Source: Epiperipatus broadwayi (Eukaryota; Onychophora; Udeonychophora; Euonychophora; Peripatidae). From it: a DNA stretch of 64,000 bases. Of this stretch, positions 36,401-47,999 are shown one piece after another. Every line of letters starts with the position of its first letter. Position 1 is the stretch's first letter. The notes below the pieces were generated by a model that saw nothing but the letters and a program-made list of their open reading frames with translations, was not told the origin of the DNA and did no database searches. The stretch is taken from NCBI GenBank assembly GCA_028023455.1, contig JAQFVV010006231.1, positions 4,292,036-4,356,035 on the forward strand. The letters run 5' to 3'. The translations under genes were made by a program, and so were the position numbers.

Positions 36401-38384
36401 GACCAAGAGATGATGCAATAGATAATATTCTAAAATATTTTAAGAATTAAATCACTAACAATGGAATAGAAGTTTATTAACAGCAATAAAATAATATATT
36501 AAGGTCTGCAAAATATAGCCATACACATAAATTAAGCCTTCTGATTTTGATTAGTATACAAAAAATGTTATTACATTGTGTTTTACATATATGTTCCAAT
36601 AGGTTTACATAAAATGTGCATATATCCACACAGATGTGTGGTATCATATAAAATGAACATATTTGAGTTGTCACATTTTTTATTGAAAGTATATAAAATC
36701 CATTTGTTATTTTATTAGTAAGTTTTTCTCTTTACTAATTATAGTTTTCTTTTTCTTTTAAAAAAATACTATCAATTCATTGACAGTTTATAACAACTCT
36801 CCCCTAACAGATCACTATTGATTAAAATTTATAAATGTCCTTAAATTTAAAATATTGATTTTAAACATCTTTTTTTAAATAAATGATTTAAAATATTATT
36901 GTTCTTGATTATTAAAATATCTTTTCATAGTTAATTTCACTTATTCTCATGAAAAAACAAATCCTTTATTTTAGATGTATAACTTAAGTAAAAATATTTA
37001 CTTATACTTTAAAATGTCATTTTAAGGATTACTTAAGAACAAACCAGCTGCACTTTATATAAATATAACATGATATGTTTATCTATGGTTTTTTGCTTAT
37101 AGATAAAACAGCATAGTATAACTAATTCTTCATCAAACTGATAAACTCTGGGCAAGTTTGTCACTTTTAACAGTAGACTGGCTTATTGTCATCATCAGGA
37201 TAGGTATAATCCAGGTAACTATTACATTCAATTGGTTCCACTTAAACTTCAGGCAAACCAGCTGTTTCATTTTCACTAGGGCTTTGAATTCTAACACTAC
37301 AACAGTGAGCTATGGAGAAGTTGTTGAACTTGCCATCCTTGCATTCCCCCTTTCTTCATTGGTAGTTATTTGTATAGCTCTGGAAACCAATGGCTACAGC
37401 AACCAACTAACTTCTAAAAAACCAACCAACCAATTTTAAACTTTTCATTCACCCTTCCTATCTTTTATCAATTTTTTAAAATCTACTTTAATCCTTTTAA
37501 AAGCAACATTGAATTTTATCAAAGTATGATATGCAAAGATTTTATAATAGATCAAAGTAAAATATACAAAGATTTCAAAGTAAATAGTAGAATATTACAA
37601 AAATGTTATACACATTTTAATTTTAAAAAAATAAAAAGATTTTTAACTAGAGAGTGAAATGTATACAAGCATTAGTTGAAAGATTTCAAAAATTCGATAG
37701 GGGAATTTTTATAATTACCAGGATATTTATTGTTATAAACCAAGCTCATTTTCAATTTCACAATCAGAATATAATATTAATTAGATCCTTTTAACTGTTT
37801 AATTTATAATAAAATTTTATTTTAAATTCAAAATTATTTAACCCTTTACTGTGATTTTATTTGAGGAAAATGTAGAAAATATCTACAAATTTTTTGTCTG
37901 TGTTTATTTCTACTTTTCCTTTCAACTTTATATATATTTGTGCACACACACCATGTTGTATGCCATGTAGCACAACTGTTACAATATATATATATATATA
38001 TATGCACACTTGTAAATCAAAAAATTATATATATGATAAATAAAATTTTAAAAATAGGAACATGAAATTGTACTTGATATTATCTTCACCAATATATGTT
38101 CACCAATATATGTACACACACATATAATTAAAATTAACATTTGAAATACTGTATATGATCATAGACATTAGATTAGAAAAGAACGTGCTAATAACTTTTA
38201 AAGTTGTTCTCCTTTATTAAGTTAGGCAAAGCCAATTATTATTGTTATTATTTAATTTTACACTCTTTTCATATGCCAATAAAACACTCCAAAAGCTGAG
38301 TCAAACCACTATGAAAATGTATTTTTAAACAAGACTGAATATATAGTTTATAAAATATGAAAATTATTGCAATAAGAAATATAA
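33493..38384. other. AT-rich stretch without a recognised gene
   Basis: A less AT-rich patch at 37150-37440 has CTGATGATGACAATAAGCC on the minus strand but no GAAA partner. Two short plus-strand patches at about 35870-36070 are also less AT-rich. None could be tied to a gene or a repeat in the window. Short TA microsatellites occur near 35650 and 37985. Confidence 0.4.
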
Positions 38385-39145
38385 ATTATAAAAGTCAGAT
38401 GTTCCATTTTTTGACAAAGGTACACAAAACTACTTGCTAATAGCTTTAGTAATAGAAGCCAGCTCATGCTTTAGGAAAATTGCCTTATATTACTGGTCTT
38501 GTTTTGCCTTTTTATAAAGTTAGGAGTGCTGACTATTCTTGTAAATCCATTAGCTGGAGACTCCCATAGTATCCTGCTCTACATGCTGGAAATGGGCATG
38601 AAATTTTATAACTTATTTGAAGTGTGTGTTCAAATGGAGTTCTGCCTTTAGTATTGATCTGAAGATTGTTAAGAGATGTCAGAGTTCTAAATACTATTTG
38701 AGCATTGTCCAAGCAAATTTTCTGTGGCTTTGTTGATATGCTAGAAATATACATTAAGCTAATCCATGGCTTGGGTGAAATATTGTTGGTAGCAGCTTTG
38801 TTACTGTTCGTATATTTTTTTTACTATTTCTATTAATATAGAATGTTTGTAGCCTATATTTGTAAGATTATTGATATATTCTTCAACATTAAATTTTCTA
38901 TCAGCTTCATATTTACACATATTTTTTTATTTCAATGTAAAAATTCCTTTATCCCTTTTACAATCATTTTATAGTCAAGCATAGATTATTTCTTTGAATT
39001 CATAAGTCCAAAAAATTTATGCCTTGATCTTTATTTTTCACTTCCAAGATTCCTTCCACTGGAGATTCTTATATTAAATTCTGAGAAAATGTTAGTAATT
39101 TTATCTTTTGAAGCACATATAAATAAATCATCTATATATCTGTAC
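38385..39145 (-). pseudogene. Penelope-like element B, minus-strand copy (RT and GIY-YIG remnants)
   Basis: Read on the minus strand, the copy starts inside the reverse transcriptase at YIDDLFICASKD (about 39135-39100), the catalytic-aspartate box. It passes LDL, a TGA stop, IQRN, and then a spacer that ends in YKISCPFPACRAGYYG (about 38600), which matches the GIY-YIG nuclease of Penelope-like elements. It is the mirror image of the plus copy that starts only about 20 bp away. The RT part upstream of the aspartate box is absent, and frames are broken. The stop after LDL also occurs in the plus copy. Confidence 0.7.
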
Positions 39146-39164
39146 TAAGGGTGTTGAAAGAACT

Positions 39165-40400
39165 AAAGATATAGAAATAAACACCATATTATTGCACCTT
39201 TGTATATAAAAGCTGTATGGGTCATTGCCAAAAAACATTTCTACTGCATGCATTCAAGAAATTTTGCAGCAAAATAACTATAATCAATATAAGAAATATT
39301 CCATCCTTGAGGTATTAAAGTGGATTGACAAGGATATAATCTATAAATATGATAAGATGACACAAGGTTGGTCCATGGGGCTTCCAATCAACATGATTAA
39401 GAGCAGGTTAGTTTTTTCTAAATTTGAAAACAACTCTTCCAAAATGTTTAGAGCTGGCAATAAATGACACTTACTTCAGTTATGTAGATGATCTATTTAT
39501 ATGTGCTTCAAAAGATAAAATTACTAATACTATCTCAGAATTTAATAAAGAATCTTCATTGGAAGGGATCTTGGAAGTGTAAAATAAAGATCAAGACATA
39601 AATTTCTTGGACTTATGAATTCAAAGAAATAAATCTATGCTTGACTATAATATGATCATAAAACTGACCCAAGTGAGAGGTGCTATCTATCCCAAATCTA
39701 ATGTGCCATTTGAGACAAAATGATAGGGCTAAAGGGTTTTTTACATTGAAACAAAAAATTGTGTAAATGTAAAGCTGATAGAAAACTTAGCATTGAAGAA
39801 TATATCAAAGAGGTAGTGTTTGGTTAGTTGCACCCCAGCCACTAGAGGCGCTGTTTCTGTGTAAACACACAGAAATATCCAGAGTAGGGGAAAAAAGAGA
39901 AATGCCTTTTTGCCTTGGGGGCTTTTCCTACCACCCCCCAACCCCGCGCCCCCCCTGGTGGGGGGGGGTGATAATCCTTTTTCCCCCCCCCCCCCACCCA
40001 AATGGGGGGTCCAAAACTTCACACCTTCCCCCCATTCTGCCCTCTTTGGGGGTGTTGTTTTTTTTTTTTAAAAGGAAAAAAATTCTTATAAAAAATTAAG
40101 GAATCAGAATATTTGATCAGACACTCCATTCGAACACATTCCTCAAATAATTTATAAAATTTCATGCCCATTTTCAGTGTGTAAAGCAGCATACTATAGG
40201 GAGTCTCAAACTAATAGATTACAAGAATCGGCCAGCGCTCCTATCTTTATAAAAAGGCAAAACAAAAACAGCAATAAGCAATTTTCCTGAAGCATGAGCT
40301 TGCTAATTTCCCCATCTATTATTAAGACTACCTGTACAGAGAGGGATGACCATGAGAGAAAGTTCAAAGAGGCATAGGGTTATTGCAAGAGACTGAGAAT
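39165..40400 (+). pseudogene. Penelope-like element B, plus-strand copy
   Basis: The RT begins near 39340 with TQGWSMGLP, the equivalent of the AMGSP motif of Penelope-like reverse transcriptases. A frameshift follows, then FSYVDDLFICASKD (about 39475-39515), then LDL, stop, IQRN. From about 39815 to 40095 the expected spacer is replaced by a foreign G/C-homopolymer block. The GIY-YIG part resumes at about 40160 (IYKISCPFSVCKAAYY) and continues to the conserved ERDDHERKFKEA (about 40340). It has multiple stops. With the minus copy it forms a head-to-head inverted pair. Confidence 0.7.
39815..40095. other. G/C-homopolymer-rich insertion in Penelope-like copy
   Basis: This block is the strongest composition outlier in the window: repeated C and G runs (for example about 39960-40010), plus T12-A4 at 40058-40073. 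Its left part has the non-homopolymer piece CAGCCACTAGAGGCGCTG and a short palindrome TTTCTGTG / CACAGAAA. It replaces spacer present in the inverted partner copy. It may be a separate inserted repeat or a region with sequencing or assembly error. Confidence 0.6.
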
Positions 40401-41029
40401 TCAATGAACAGGAAAGAGTCTTGTGTTCCTTTGGTAAAAAAAATGGAATATCTGACTTTTATAATTTACATTTATTGTTGCAATAATTTTCATATTTTAT
40501 AAACTATGCTCCCAACATTGTTAGTTAATTAATTTTGCACTATGATTCTGATAAGAAGTCAGTGAAAGTTAACTCATTGCTATTAAGTTAGAATATATCT
40601 ATATTTGATTTAAAAATACCTTTACATAGTGGTTTGGCTCAGCTCAAGTTTTTGGAGTATTGTTATAATTATTCTTAGCTATAGACTGTAAATTTAATAA
40701 AGTTAAAATATATTTATGAGATTTTTTTACATAAATATGTGATAATCTCCATTAATCTTTCACTTTAAAGGCTATAATATGTGAACTTTTTAAAAGGGTA
40801 TATCTAAGATTAAATGAACTATAATATTTATATAGGAGCAGTTTTCTCTATTCTAGTGATATCAATTCTAAGCTTCAATGAATCAATATTTAGCAAATTG
40901 TATTAATCATTATCCCTAGACAAGTTTCTAGCTCTTTTTTAGAAACAGGATCCAAAACTGGAAGAAATGCATTTAGACATATAGTAAACCATCTTTAGAT
41001 CTTTTTCTGGTACTTACATATGATTCCTT

Positions 41030-41685
41030 CATTCTTTTCACCTGAAGGTTGCCAACATTTTAAAATTAATAATCCATTTTCAGGGGCATTATGTTTTAAA
41101 CAATATGGCTGAATTTTTTTTAAAGATGATTATCATATTAATTGTTTTGTTGAATTTTTTTGCGATGATTATAAAAACATAATAAATCACACAAAACTCC
41201 AAGTGATTGGAATTAAATAAAATTTAATATAACTATAATAAAATAAAAAACACAATGAAAAAATGCTTGCTTTGAACATGTTTTGAGATTACTCTAGCAC
41301 TATCTCCATTCTCACACAAAGTTTCATATCATGCCCATGAAATACTTCATTGCATCTTCTTCTGTCACTGGTAGATTCCATATTTTAATCATTTTTGCAA
41401 AAGGTTAGGACAGATAATAAACCAACAGCATGAACAAAAATGCTAATGTAAACATAAAAAAATCATGACAGTATTCACAATGTGTTAACAGTTTGCACAT
41501 TATAATATAAGTAATTTAAAGTTAACATGAATTTATATTTGATTTCTTAATATTTTTTAAACTTAACAAGTAACACATGTTTGATAAAATAATTTTGAGA
41601 AAAAAAACAAACAGAGATGTCCCTGAAAATGGACAATTAACCAAAAATGTCAGGCAAACTTCAGGTGAAGAAAGTGAATGAATTT
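41030..41685. repeat. Short inverted pair with decayed hammerhead-like ends
   Basis: 41041-41095 and 41618-41675 are diverged inverted copies. Shared blocks are CCCCTGAAAATGG and CAGGTGAA. In both, the order CTGAAAA, TGGA ... insert, AAAATGTT is seen. It is the hammerhead order with G-to-A changes in both core positions, so it would be inactive. About 520 bp of unrelated AT-rich DNA lies between. Confidence 0.35.
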
Positions 41686-43639
41686 ATACATAAGTACCTT
41701 TTTTTTTACTATCAATTTAATAGCCTGAAATTAAAAAAATAAAAACTATAATTTTTAATCCCATACCAATGTCCATGCATAGTTAGATATATATCTGACA
41801 CTAGATCAGAGGCTATTTTTTTCTTACTGTATGTATGTTTACTCTATCTGGGAATGTTAATATCAAGACAATAAATACTTGCAAATTATTACAGTAATTT
41901 TAATAAAAAAAAGTTTCATTTTCTTTTCTACTACCATTTATTGTAAGTTTGATTAATGCAATATATATATCTCTGATTAAGCAAAAGTCAGAAAAATGTC
42001 TGCAGATGGGATTTAATTGCAGTAACATCCTGGTCATCACTGATAACTTAAGCTTGCAGATGCAATTTAATTACTCAGGTTTACAACAGATGGTGCTAGC
42101 GTAGAGAAGATAAACTTTTGTTTATAATAATAAATGAAAAGAATCACGTGCTGTTATGGAGTTATGAAGATAATAAAGAATAATTTATGTGTTTATTGAA
42201 AGGTGCTGAAAATACACACTACTGAAAGTGCAGCAATAAATGCAGAACAATTATAGATGACATTTGAAGAGCTTAGTAGGACTGTATGTTTGAAATATGA
42301 GAATGAATAAAAAGACAAAAGAATAAAAGACAGAAATCATTGGTTCTCATGTATAAAGAATTTTATATATATGTTTCTTGCATATAAATAAAAATATACA
42401 TATATTTGAGTTTTTTAAAATAAAAAAATGTATATCTAAGATTAAATAAAACAAAATAATTTTAAACCAGATTGTTGTGAATAAATGTTTTTTAAAAAAC
42501 AATACAGCTTTTTAAATTTTCTTTAATAGGCATATCTATGTTGGCCTCTAACATGGACTCAGATTCTGGTATTTTTAGTATGTTTAAACAATTCTTGCAT
42601 GAACATATCAATTATCCCATTGCATTTTTTCTTCTACTGGGAAAAATAAATCTGAAGGCTCTGTTGAACGTGAAAGGAAACTTTTCATTTCTTTCTTTTT
42701 GAGAATGAATTCCTTGAATGACTTTCTTTTATGCTTCTGATTGTGAACTTAGATAATATGGTCAGAACTTCAATAGTAATTTAAAATGCATTGGTTTTTT
42801 TCTTTCTATAAATATAAATTTCTATAAATAACAAGTGCGAAAAAATAAATTCACTCTTTGTAACTGAAATTAAAGATGAAACTTATTGTTTCAATAATTT
42901 AAATGAAATGATCATTTAATTAAAGTGAATTACAATGCAGTTATTTCTAGAGATTTAAAAAAATATGATAGAATAGATTTTATCAAAATAATAAAATATA
43001 TAATCCGAATAAATATTACAAAGGTATGTCATAACAAGCCTGGAATGATTAATTTTATCACCAAAGGTATGTCTTAAAAAATGCACATTTAAAATTATTT
43101 AAAAGGGCTTTCATAATGCAGAGATAACATATTTCCACCAAATCCATGGATCCAGGTTCAAATTCACGCCAAATGAAATTCTTTTTTCAAGAGTTTTAGG
43201 ATTTTTCTGGCAGGTAGCTGGCACATAGTTTACCTAGTTAATTATCCAGGATTGATCAATAACTGTGTATCTAGTTATCCTTTATAAAGATTAAAAATAG
43301 AATAAAAAACAGTCACCCCCCCCACACACACACATAGACACCACCTCCACCACATGGCAATCAACAAATCTAGTGGATACTGCTTTTTGTTCACTATTTT
43401 TCTAAGAGGGAATGTTGGAGATGCTTTTGTCCTGCAATGGGCTAGTTATTACAAAAGATTGCTTTTCTGCCTATTTAAAATAGTCTATTGAAAAAAGTAT
43501 CAATAATAATAAAGAAAAATATATATTAAATATATATATTTAAAAATTAAATACTTCCTAATGCTATACTAGTGATTATAACTAAAACGGAAATTCATAT
43601 AATATTACAATACTAGCTAAAACAAAAAAAACAAATTTT
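41686..43639. other. AT-rich DNA, possible SINE remnant at 43107-43260
   Basis: GGTTCAAATTC at 43155-43165 is a near B box preceded by a tRNA-length segment, so 43107-43260 may be an old tRNA-derived SINE. A C9 run followed by CA repeats lies at about 43315-43335. No gene is supported. Confidence 0.35.
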
Positions 43640-44250
43640 ATTAAAATTCTTTCACAAGCAGATCTTTTCAAGCAAAATTTAACCAAACATACAATATATA
43701 TATATTTATGTATAATTTATTTATATATAACTTATATCTATAATTTATTTATAAATATATAAATAGCCTTCCCATCATTTACTTCAAAACCCAACTTCCT
43801 TTAACATCAAATGATTTCTTCATAGATTGATGACCTCAGAGTCAAAAAGTTTTATCATCAAAATTTCTTTTACTCTTCTTTTCAATTCATTTTTTTCATA
43901 AAAGATATGACTTGCATTCAGTTCATGAATATATAAAACTGAGTTATGATACCTATTTTTAACTCTACTCTTATAAACTTTAACTCTTTCATTAATATTT
44001 AATTTACTCTGAACTATGTACATTTTATGACAACCGCAAGGAATCTTATAAACTTCTCCAGGAATAGAATTTGCAATAAAGTGACCAATTGAACTATTTA
44101 GTAAATTTAAATTCAAATCTTTCTTCCATGCCACTTTCATACCACTCAACAAAAAACTAATCTTATAAATCAATTTACTAATTGATGATGTATATGGCAT
44201 AATAAAAATATCTATAAATCTGTTATTAATAAAAATTTAATTGTTAATGA
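43640..44250 (-). pseudogene. Penelope-like element A, minus copy with GIY-YIG domain
   Basis: The minus-strand frame 44200-43820 (126 codons) holds a GIY-YIG type nuclease region: GEVYKIPCGCHKMYIVQ at residues 48-64, then KSRVKNRY and a basic tail. In Penelope-like elements this domain follows the reverse transcriptase and nicks the target DNA. The Y-K-I, C-G-C and Y-I positions fit, but the usual glycine of YIG is V here. The reverse transcriptase is absent. About 150 bp of 3' non-coding sequence follows to about 43640. It forms a head-to-head pair with the plus copy at 44265. Confidence 0.65.
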
Positions 44251-44264
44251 AAATAAAGAGTTTA

Positions 44265-44760
44265 TTCCTTCACTATATAAGTCATCAATTAGTAAATTGA
44301 TTTATAAGGATATTTTTTTATTGTGTGGTATGAAAGTGATCTGGAAGAAAGGCTTGAATGTAAATTCATTGCTAAATAGTTGCAAATTTATTCCTAGGGT
44401 AGGTCAGAAAAAATTAAGTCTTAATCAAAGAGTTAAAGTTTATAAGAGAAGAGTTAAAACTAGATATCGAAATTCAGTTTTGTATATTTATGAACTGAAT
44501 ACAGATCATAAAATATTATTTGACTATGCAGAGGCTGTCTTTTATGAAAAAAATGAATTGAAAAGAAAAATAAAAGAAACTTTGATAATGAAATGTTTTG
44601 AATCTGAGGTCATCAATTGCATGAAGACATTCTTTGATGTTAAAGGAATATGTTATACGTTTAGTTAAATTTCACTTGGAAAGATCTATTTGTTAATAGA
44701 TAAAACAATGGTTGTGGAAAAAGTTTAGTAAAATTTTGTTTTTGGCTAATATTGTAATGT
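44265..44760 (+). pseudogene. Penelope-like element A, plus copy, GIY-YIG region partly deleted
   Basis: The frame 44297-44668 (123 codons) matches the minus copy: GMKVIWKKGLN, QRVKVYKRRVKTRYRNSVLY, YEKNELKRKIKE. The segment with the GEVYKIPCGC nuclease motif is deleted, so the product could not be a nuclease. The 3' flank (AAAGATCTATTTGTTAATAG and the following 80 bp) mirrors the other copy's 3' flank. Both copies begin at SSISKLIYK, so the pair is symmetrical about roughly 44230. Confidence 0.65.
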
Positions 44761-46140
44761 TATATAAATTTCTATTATACATGTATATAAAGACAAAAAA
44801 AATTATAAGCTAAAAAAAAAAGGCAGAAAACTGAATCAAAATAAATTAAAATATAATAAAAAGCTTATAGAATTAAAAAAACCCACAATATATTCAATTA
44901 TTCTTTGGACATTAGTAGTGATGAATAGGTTGATAGCTTCTTTATAAATCGTTGTTTTAGATACAGCTTTTTCTATAGAAATTATTGTTATATCATTTAA
45001 TTGGTCTTGGGTAATTTCTTAAAATTTTCAGTTTAGAAAAGTGGCATTTAATTGCTGTTACACTAATAATAGAATTTGGACAACAATAACAATTTTAAAC
45101 TGAGATGTCAGTTTATGCTATAAGAAAATATAAACTGTGAATTTACAATGAAAATTATAAAAGAGAAAAAAAAAGCCTTAAATATATAATACAGCATCTT
45201 GATTTTGGAAGAAAGATTACTTCAGCAATGGATCTAATTATTAAAAAATAGTGACAGGAAATGTATGGAAGAGTTCTACAAAGAATTATATAGTAATGAG
45301 GAAAAAAAAGTAACCTCTCAATTACATCTTCTGACTTACCAAGCACTTTAAATGAAGAAATGAGATATGCAATTAAATTACAAGGGGAGGGGGGATCTAA
45401 GAGATGACAAATTATTATTCACATCTTAAAAGAAGTGAAAAAGGAGAAAAATTATTGAGAAAATAATACATTAATTACGTAATATTGATAGTTACGAAAA
45501 GTGATTAAAAAAAGAAGATATTAGAAATTACAAGCCTATCAGTCTTCTTTCAGTTCTAGGCAATATTCTTTGTTGGCATAATTATAGCTCATTTATTGGA
45601 AGAACAAGCTATATTTAAAAGTGCTTTTAACTTAGTGGATCACATTCAAATATTGAGATTAATTATAGAAAGGACTAATGAGTATGGATTGCTGCTATAC
45701 TTTGAAAGAGTGAATCATAAAAAGTCATTTATACAGTGATTAAAATTTTGGACCATCATATATGGGATATTGTCATTTTTAGGGGGGGAAATTATCAAAA
45801 TAAAAGGGCAGTGATTAGATTAGATGGTCACACTAAGAAGATTTACATTGAGAAGTATGGATGACATGATGATTCATATTTTTAAAATTTCTTTCAGCAG
45901 TTTTAAACGAAATATTTTGTGGATTGAAATGAAAAACTAAAAGAATGAAAATGCAAAGATTTTGTTTAGATTTTGCAGATGGTATGATTGTTTTTGCAAA
46001 TAATGCTTTACAACTATAAGAAATGTCACAAGAGTTATCAGATGAAAATAGAATATTAAAACAGGCAAAACTCTCTATACGTATTGCCACTCAGTGCAAG
46101 CCAGAGTAATCAATGGATGCCAGAAGACTTATTCACAAAA

Positions 46141-46211
46141 TCCCCATCTAGTGCCTATTCATCCAATATCCCCAGACTAGTTTCTGGCTTGTGGTCTTCA
46201 TCAGTGAGGAA
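46141..46211 (-). ncRNA. Hammerhead-like motif, left arm of long F1
   Basis: On the minus strand: CTGATGA (46198-46204), a short stem II, GAAA (46181-46184), CTAG ... CTAG and TGGGGA. It has the same departures from consensus as the 5882-5953 motif. Confidence 0.35.
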
Positions 46212-46745
46212 CCTTGGATCTGAGAGCACTGCACCTAGACCTTAGGATCTAACGCAACCCTCCAGCAGCCACCTTTTATCTCTACTTAACTACAAAACTA
46301 TGAGACTTAAATTGAAAAAACTATAATATTTTCAATCCAAGCTCATTAGCTTATGTAGTCATATAGGTCTGAACTCAGTTCAGTACCTATACATTTTGGT
46401 GTTTTTGGTTTTTTAATAACCATAGCCACCACTATCCTATTAGACAGGATTGGTTTTAAGCCAATAAACATCACATGATTGCTGTCTTATGATTGCTCTT
46501 AACTGCTATTAAAACAGGCAAAGCTCTCTATATATATTACCACTCAGTGCAAGCCAGAATAATCAATGGATGCCAGAAGACTTGTGCATAAGCTGATAAG
46601 CTTGACTACATAAGCTGATAAGCTTGGATTGAAAATATTATAGTGTTTTCAATTTGTCTCATAGTTTTGTAGTTAAGTAGAGATAAAAGGTGGCTACTGG
46701 ATGGTTGCATCGGATCCTAAAGTCTAGGTGCAGTGCTCTCAGATC

Positions 46746-46829
46746 CAAGGCTCCTCATTGATGAAGGTCACAAGCCAGAAACTAGTCTGGAGATATTGGA
46801 TGAGTAGGCACTAGATAGGGATTTTATGC
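46746..46829 (+). ncRNA. Hammerhead-like motif, right arm of long F1
   Basis: CTCCTCA, then TTGATGA (46758-46764, first core base C changed to T), AGGTCACAAGCCA, GAAA (46778-46781), CTAGT ... ACTAG, then ATAGGGATT. The core C-to-T change would abolish cleavage. It faces the left-arm motif. Confidence 0.3.
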
Positions 46830-47000
46830 ACGTCTTCTGGCATCCATTGATTACTTTGGCTTGTACTGAGTGGCAATACATATAGAGAGTTTTGCCTGTT
46901 TTAATAACAGTTAAGAGCAAGCATATGACATAGTGATTATGTGATGTTTCTTGGTTGAAAATAGAATAAAGATAAATGCTAAAAACAAGAAAGATTGGCT

Positions 47001-47999
47001 TTATAGTGTACTGTCTACCTGCTTAATGAAGCTGATAATATTTATTATTTAGCATAGAAAAAATCTGAACAAAAAACATTTGCACTTATTCTTGAATTTA
47101 TGATTACAAATATATATTAAATAAAATAAAGAAAATGGTATATTTTGCAATAAAAAATTTGTTTTAAATAAAAGTTAAGGTATTAAATTTATATGAAATA
47201 TAAAAAAAAGCAAAAAGTTATAATTTAGTATATCTTCATCACAATTAAACAAAAAATGCAGACATTTTATGCCTCACTGATTTCTGTTTATGATATTAAA
47301 TTCCAATTTCAATAACTACTTTTTTTTTTGCTTGCTAAAACTTACATGAACTTTTTTATTTGGTAGAACATTATGAATGGTTGATTAGTTATGTGTAGAG
47401 AACATTTTATGAAATTTTGTGTACTCACTTTTACTACCTATTAACTGTATAATTGTATTATTACTTATAGTTATTACTATAGTTGACACTGATATCCAAC
47501 ATTTTTAATTATAAAATTATCTACTCCATCGCTTTATAATGATAATAGAAAATTTTAAAGTGAAGATAAATTATATTCTGCAATTGATAGAACAATGTGG
47601 TTAATTTTACTACACCAATAAGTGGTTCTATTAAATTATTACATTTTCATCTGTTTTTAATTTTTTTATATAAATTTGTTTAATTGTTTAATTTATATCT
47701 CCATTTTACATTTTGTTTTTGGCTTTAAAGTGTCTTATTTAGGATCACTTAATTTTAAATTTCATGGAAGAAAGAATATTTCAAGAGTATCAGCTGACTG
47801 TCAGATAGCTAACATAGAAATTAACTTAAATAACTGGATCATCACCAAAATATTTACAAATCTATTCTATTTTTGATGTATTAAGGTTATAAAAATAATG
47901 GAGATTAACTGAAGAACCATAATTAAAAAGATATAAGATTGATATATTGAATAACTCCAAAAAAACAATACATTATTTTTAATGAGCAAATATATTTCT
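47001..47999. other. AT-rich DNA without a recognised gene
   Basis: A 66-codon open frame at 47676-47876 lacks convincing protein character. No repeat shared with the window is seen. Confidence 0.4.

Larger units (their letters stand above)
46043..46968. mobile_element. F1 fold-back element, 900-bp long form with 13-bp target duplication
   Basis: The element (46056-46955) lies between identical TGAAAATAGAATA repeats (46043-46055 and 46956-46968). Left and right arms of about 300 bp (46056-46370 and 46590-46917) are inverted repeats of each other. The middle (about 46440-46600) contains another partial F1 unit starting GCCAATAAACATCAC. The right end has the asymmetric tail GTTAAGAGCAAGCATATGAC ... 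GTGATGTTTCTTGGT. Both arms hold the hammerhead-like motif. No protein-coding frame is seen. It is the most complete F1 copy here and may be close to the parental form of the short ones. Confidence 0.8.
45115..47000 (+). pseudogene. Decayed RTE LINE copy, split by F1 element
   Basis: Translated pieces follow the intact RTE protein in order: GRKITSAM, MEEFYKELYSNEE (about 45261-45299), NYKPISLLSVLGN, KSAFNLVDHIQILRLIIERTNEYG (about 45618-45689), FADGMIVFANNA (about 45973-46008) and QELSDENR. After the F1 insertion, IKINAKNKK continues the same region (46964-46990). The catalytic FADD has become FADG. Many stops and frameshifts are present, and both ends of the element are lost. The F1 insertion at 46056-46955 is later than this copy. 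Confidence 0.75.

Noticed and set aside
37158-37439. 93-codon plus-strand frame, and CTGATGATGACAATAAGCC on the minus strand as a possible hammerhead
   Set aside because: The frame has no known family or splice context; the minus-strand motif has no GAAA after the stem and no matching stem I.
39741-40099. Glycine- and proline-rich frames in the G/C block
   Set aside because: They result from homopolymer runs, not from a protein-coding region.
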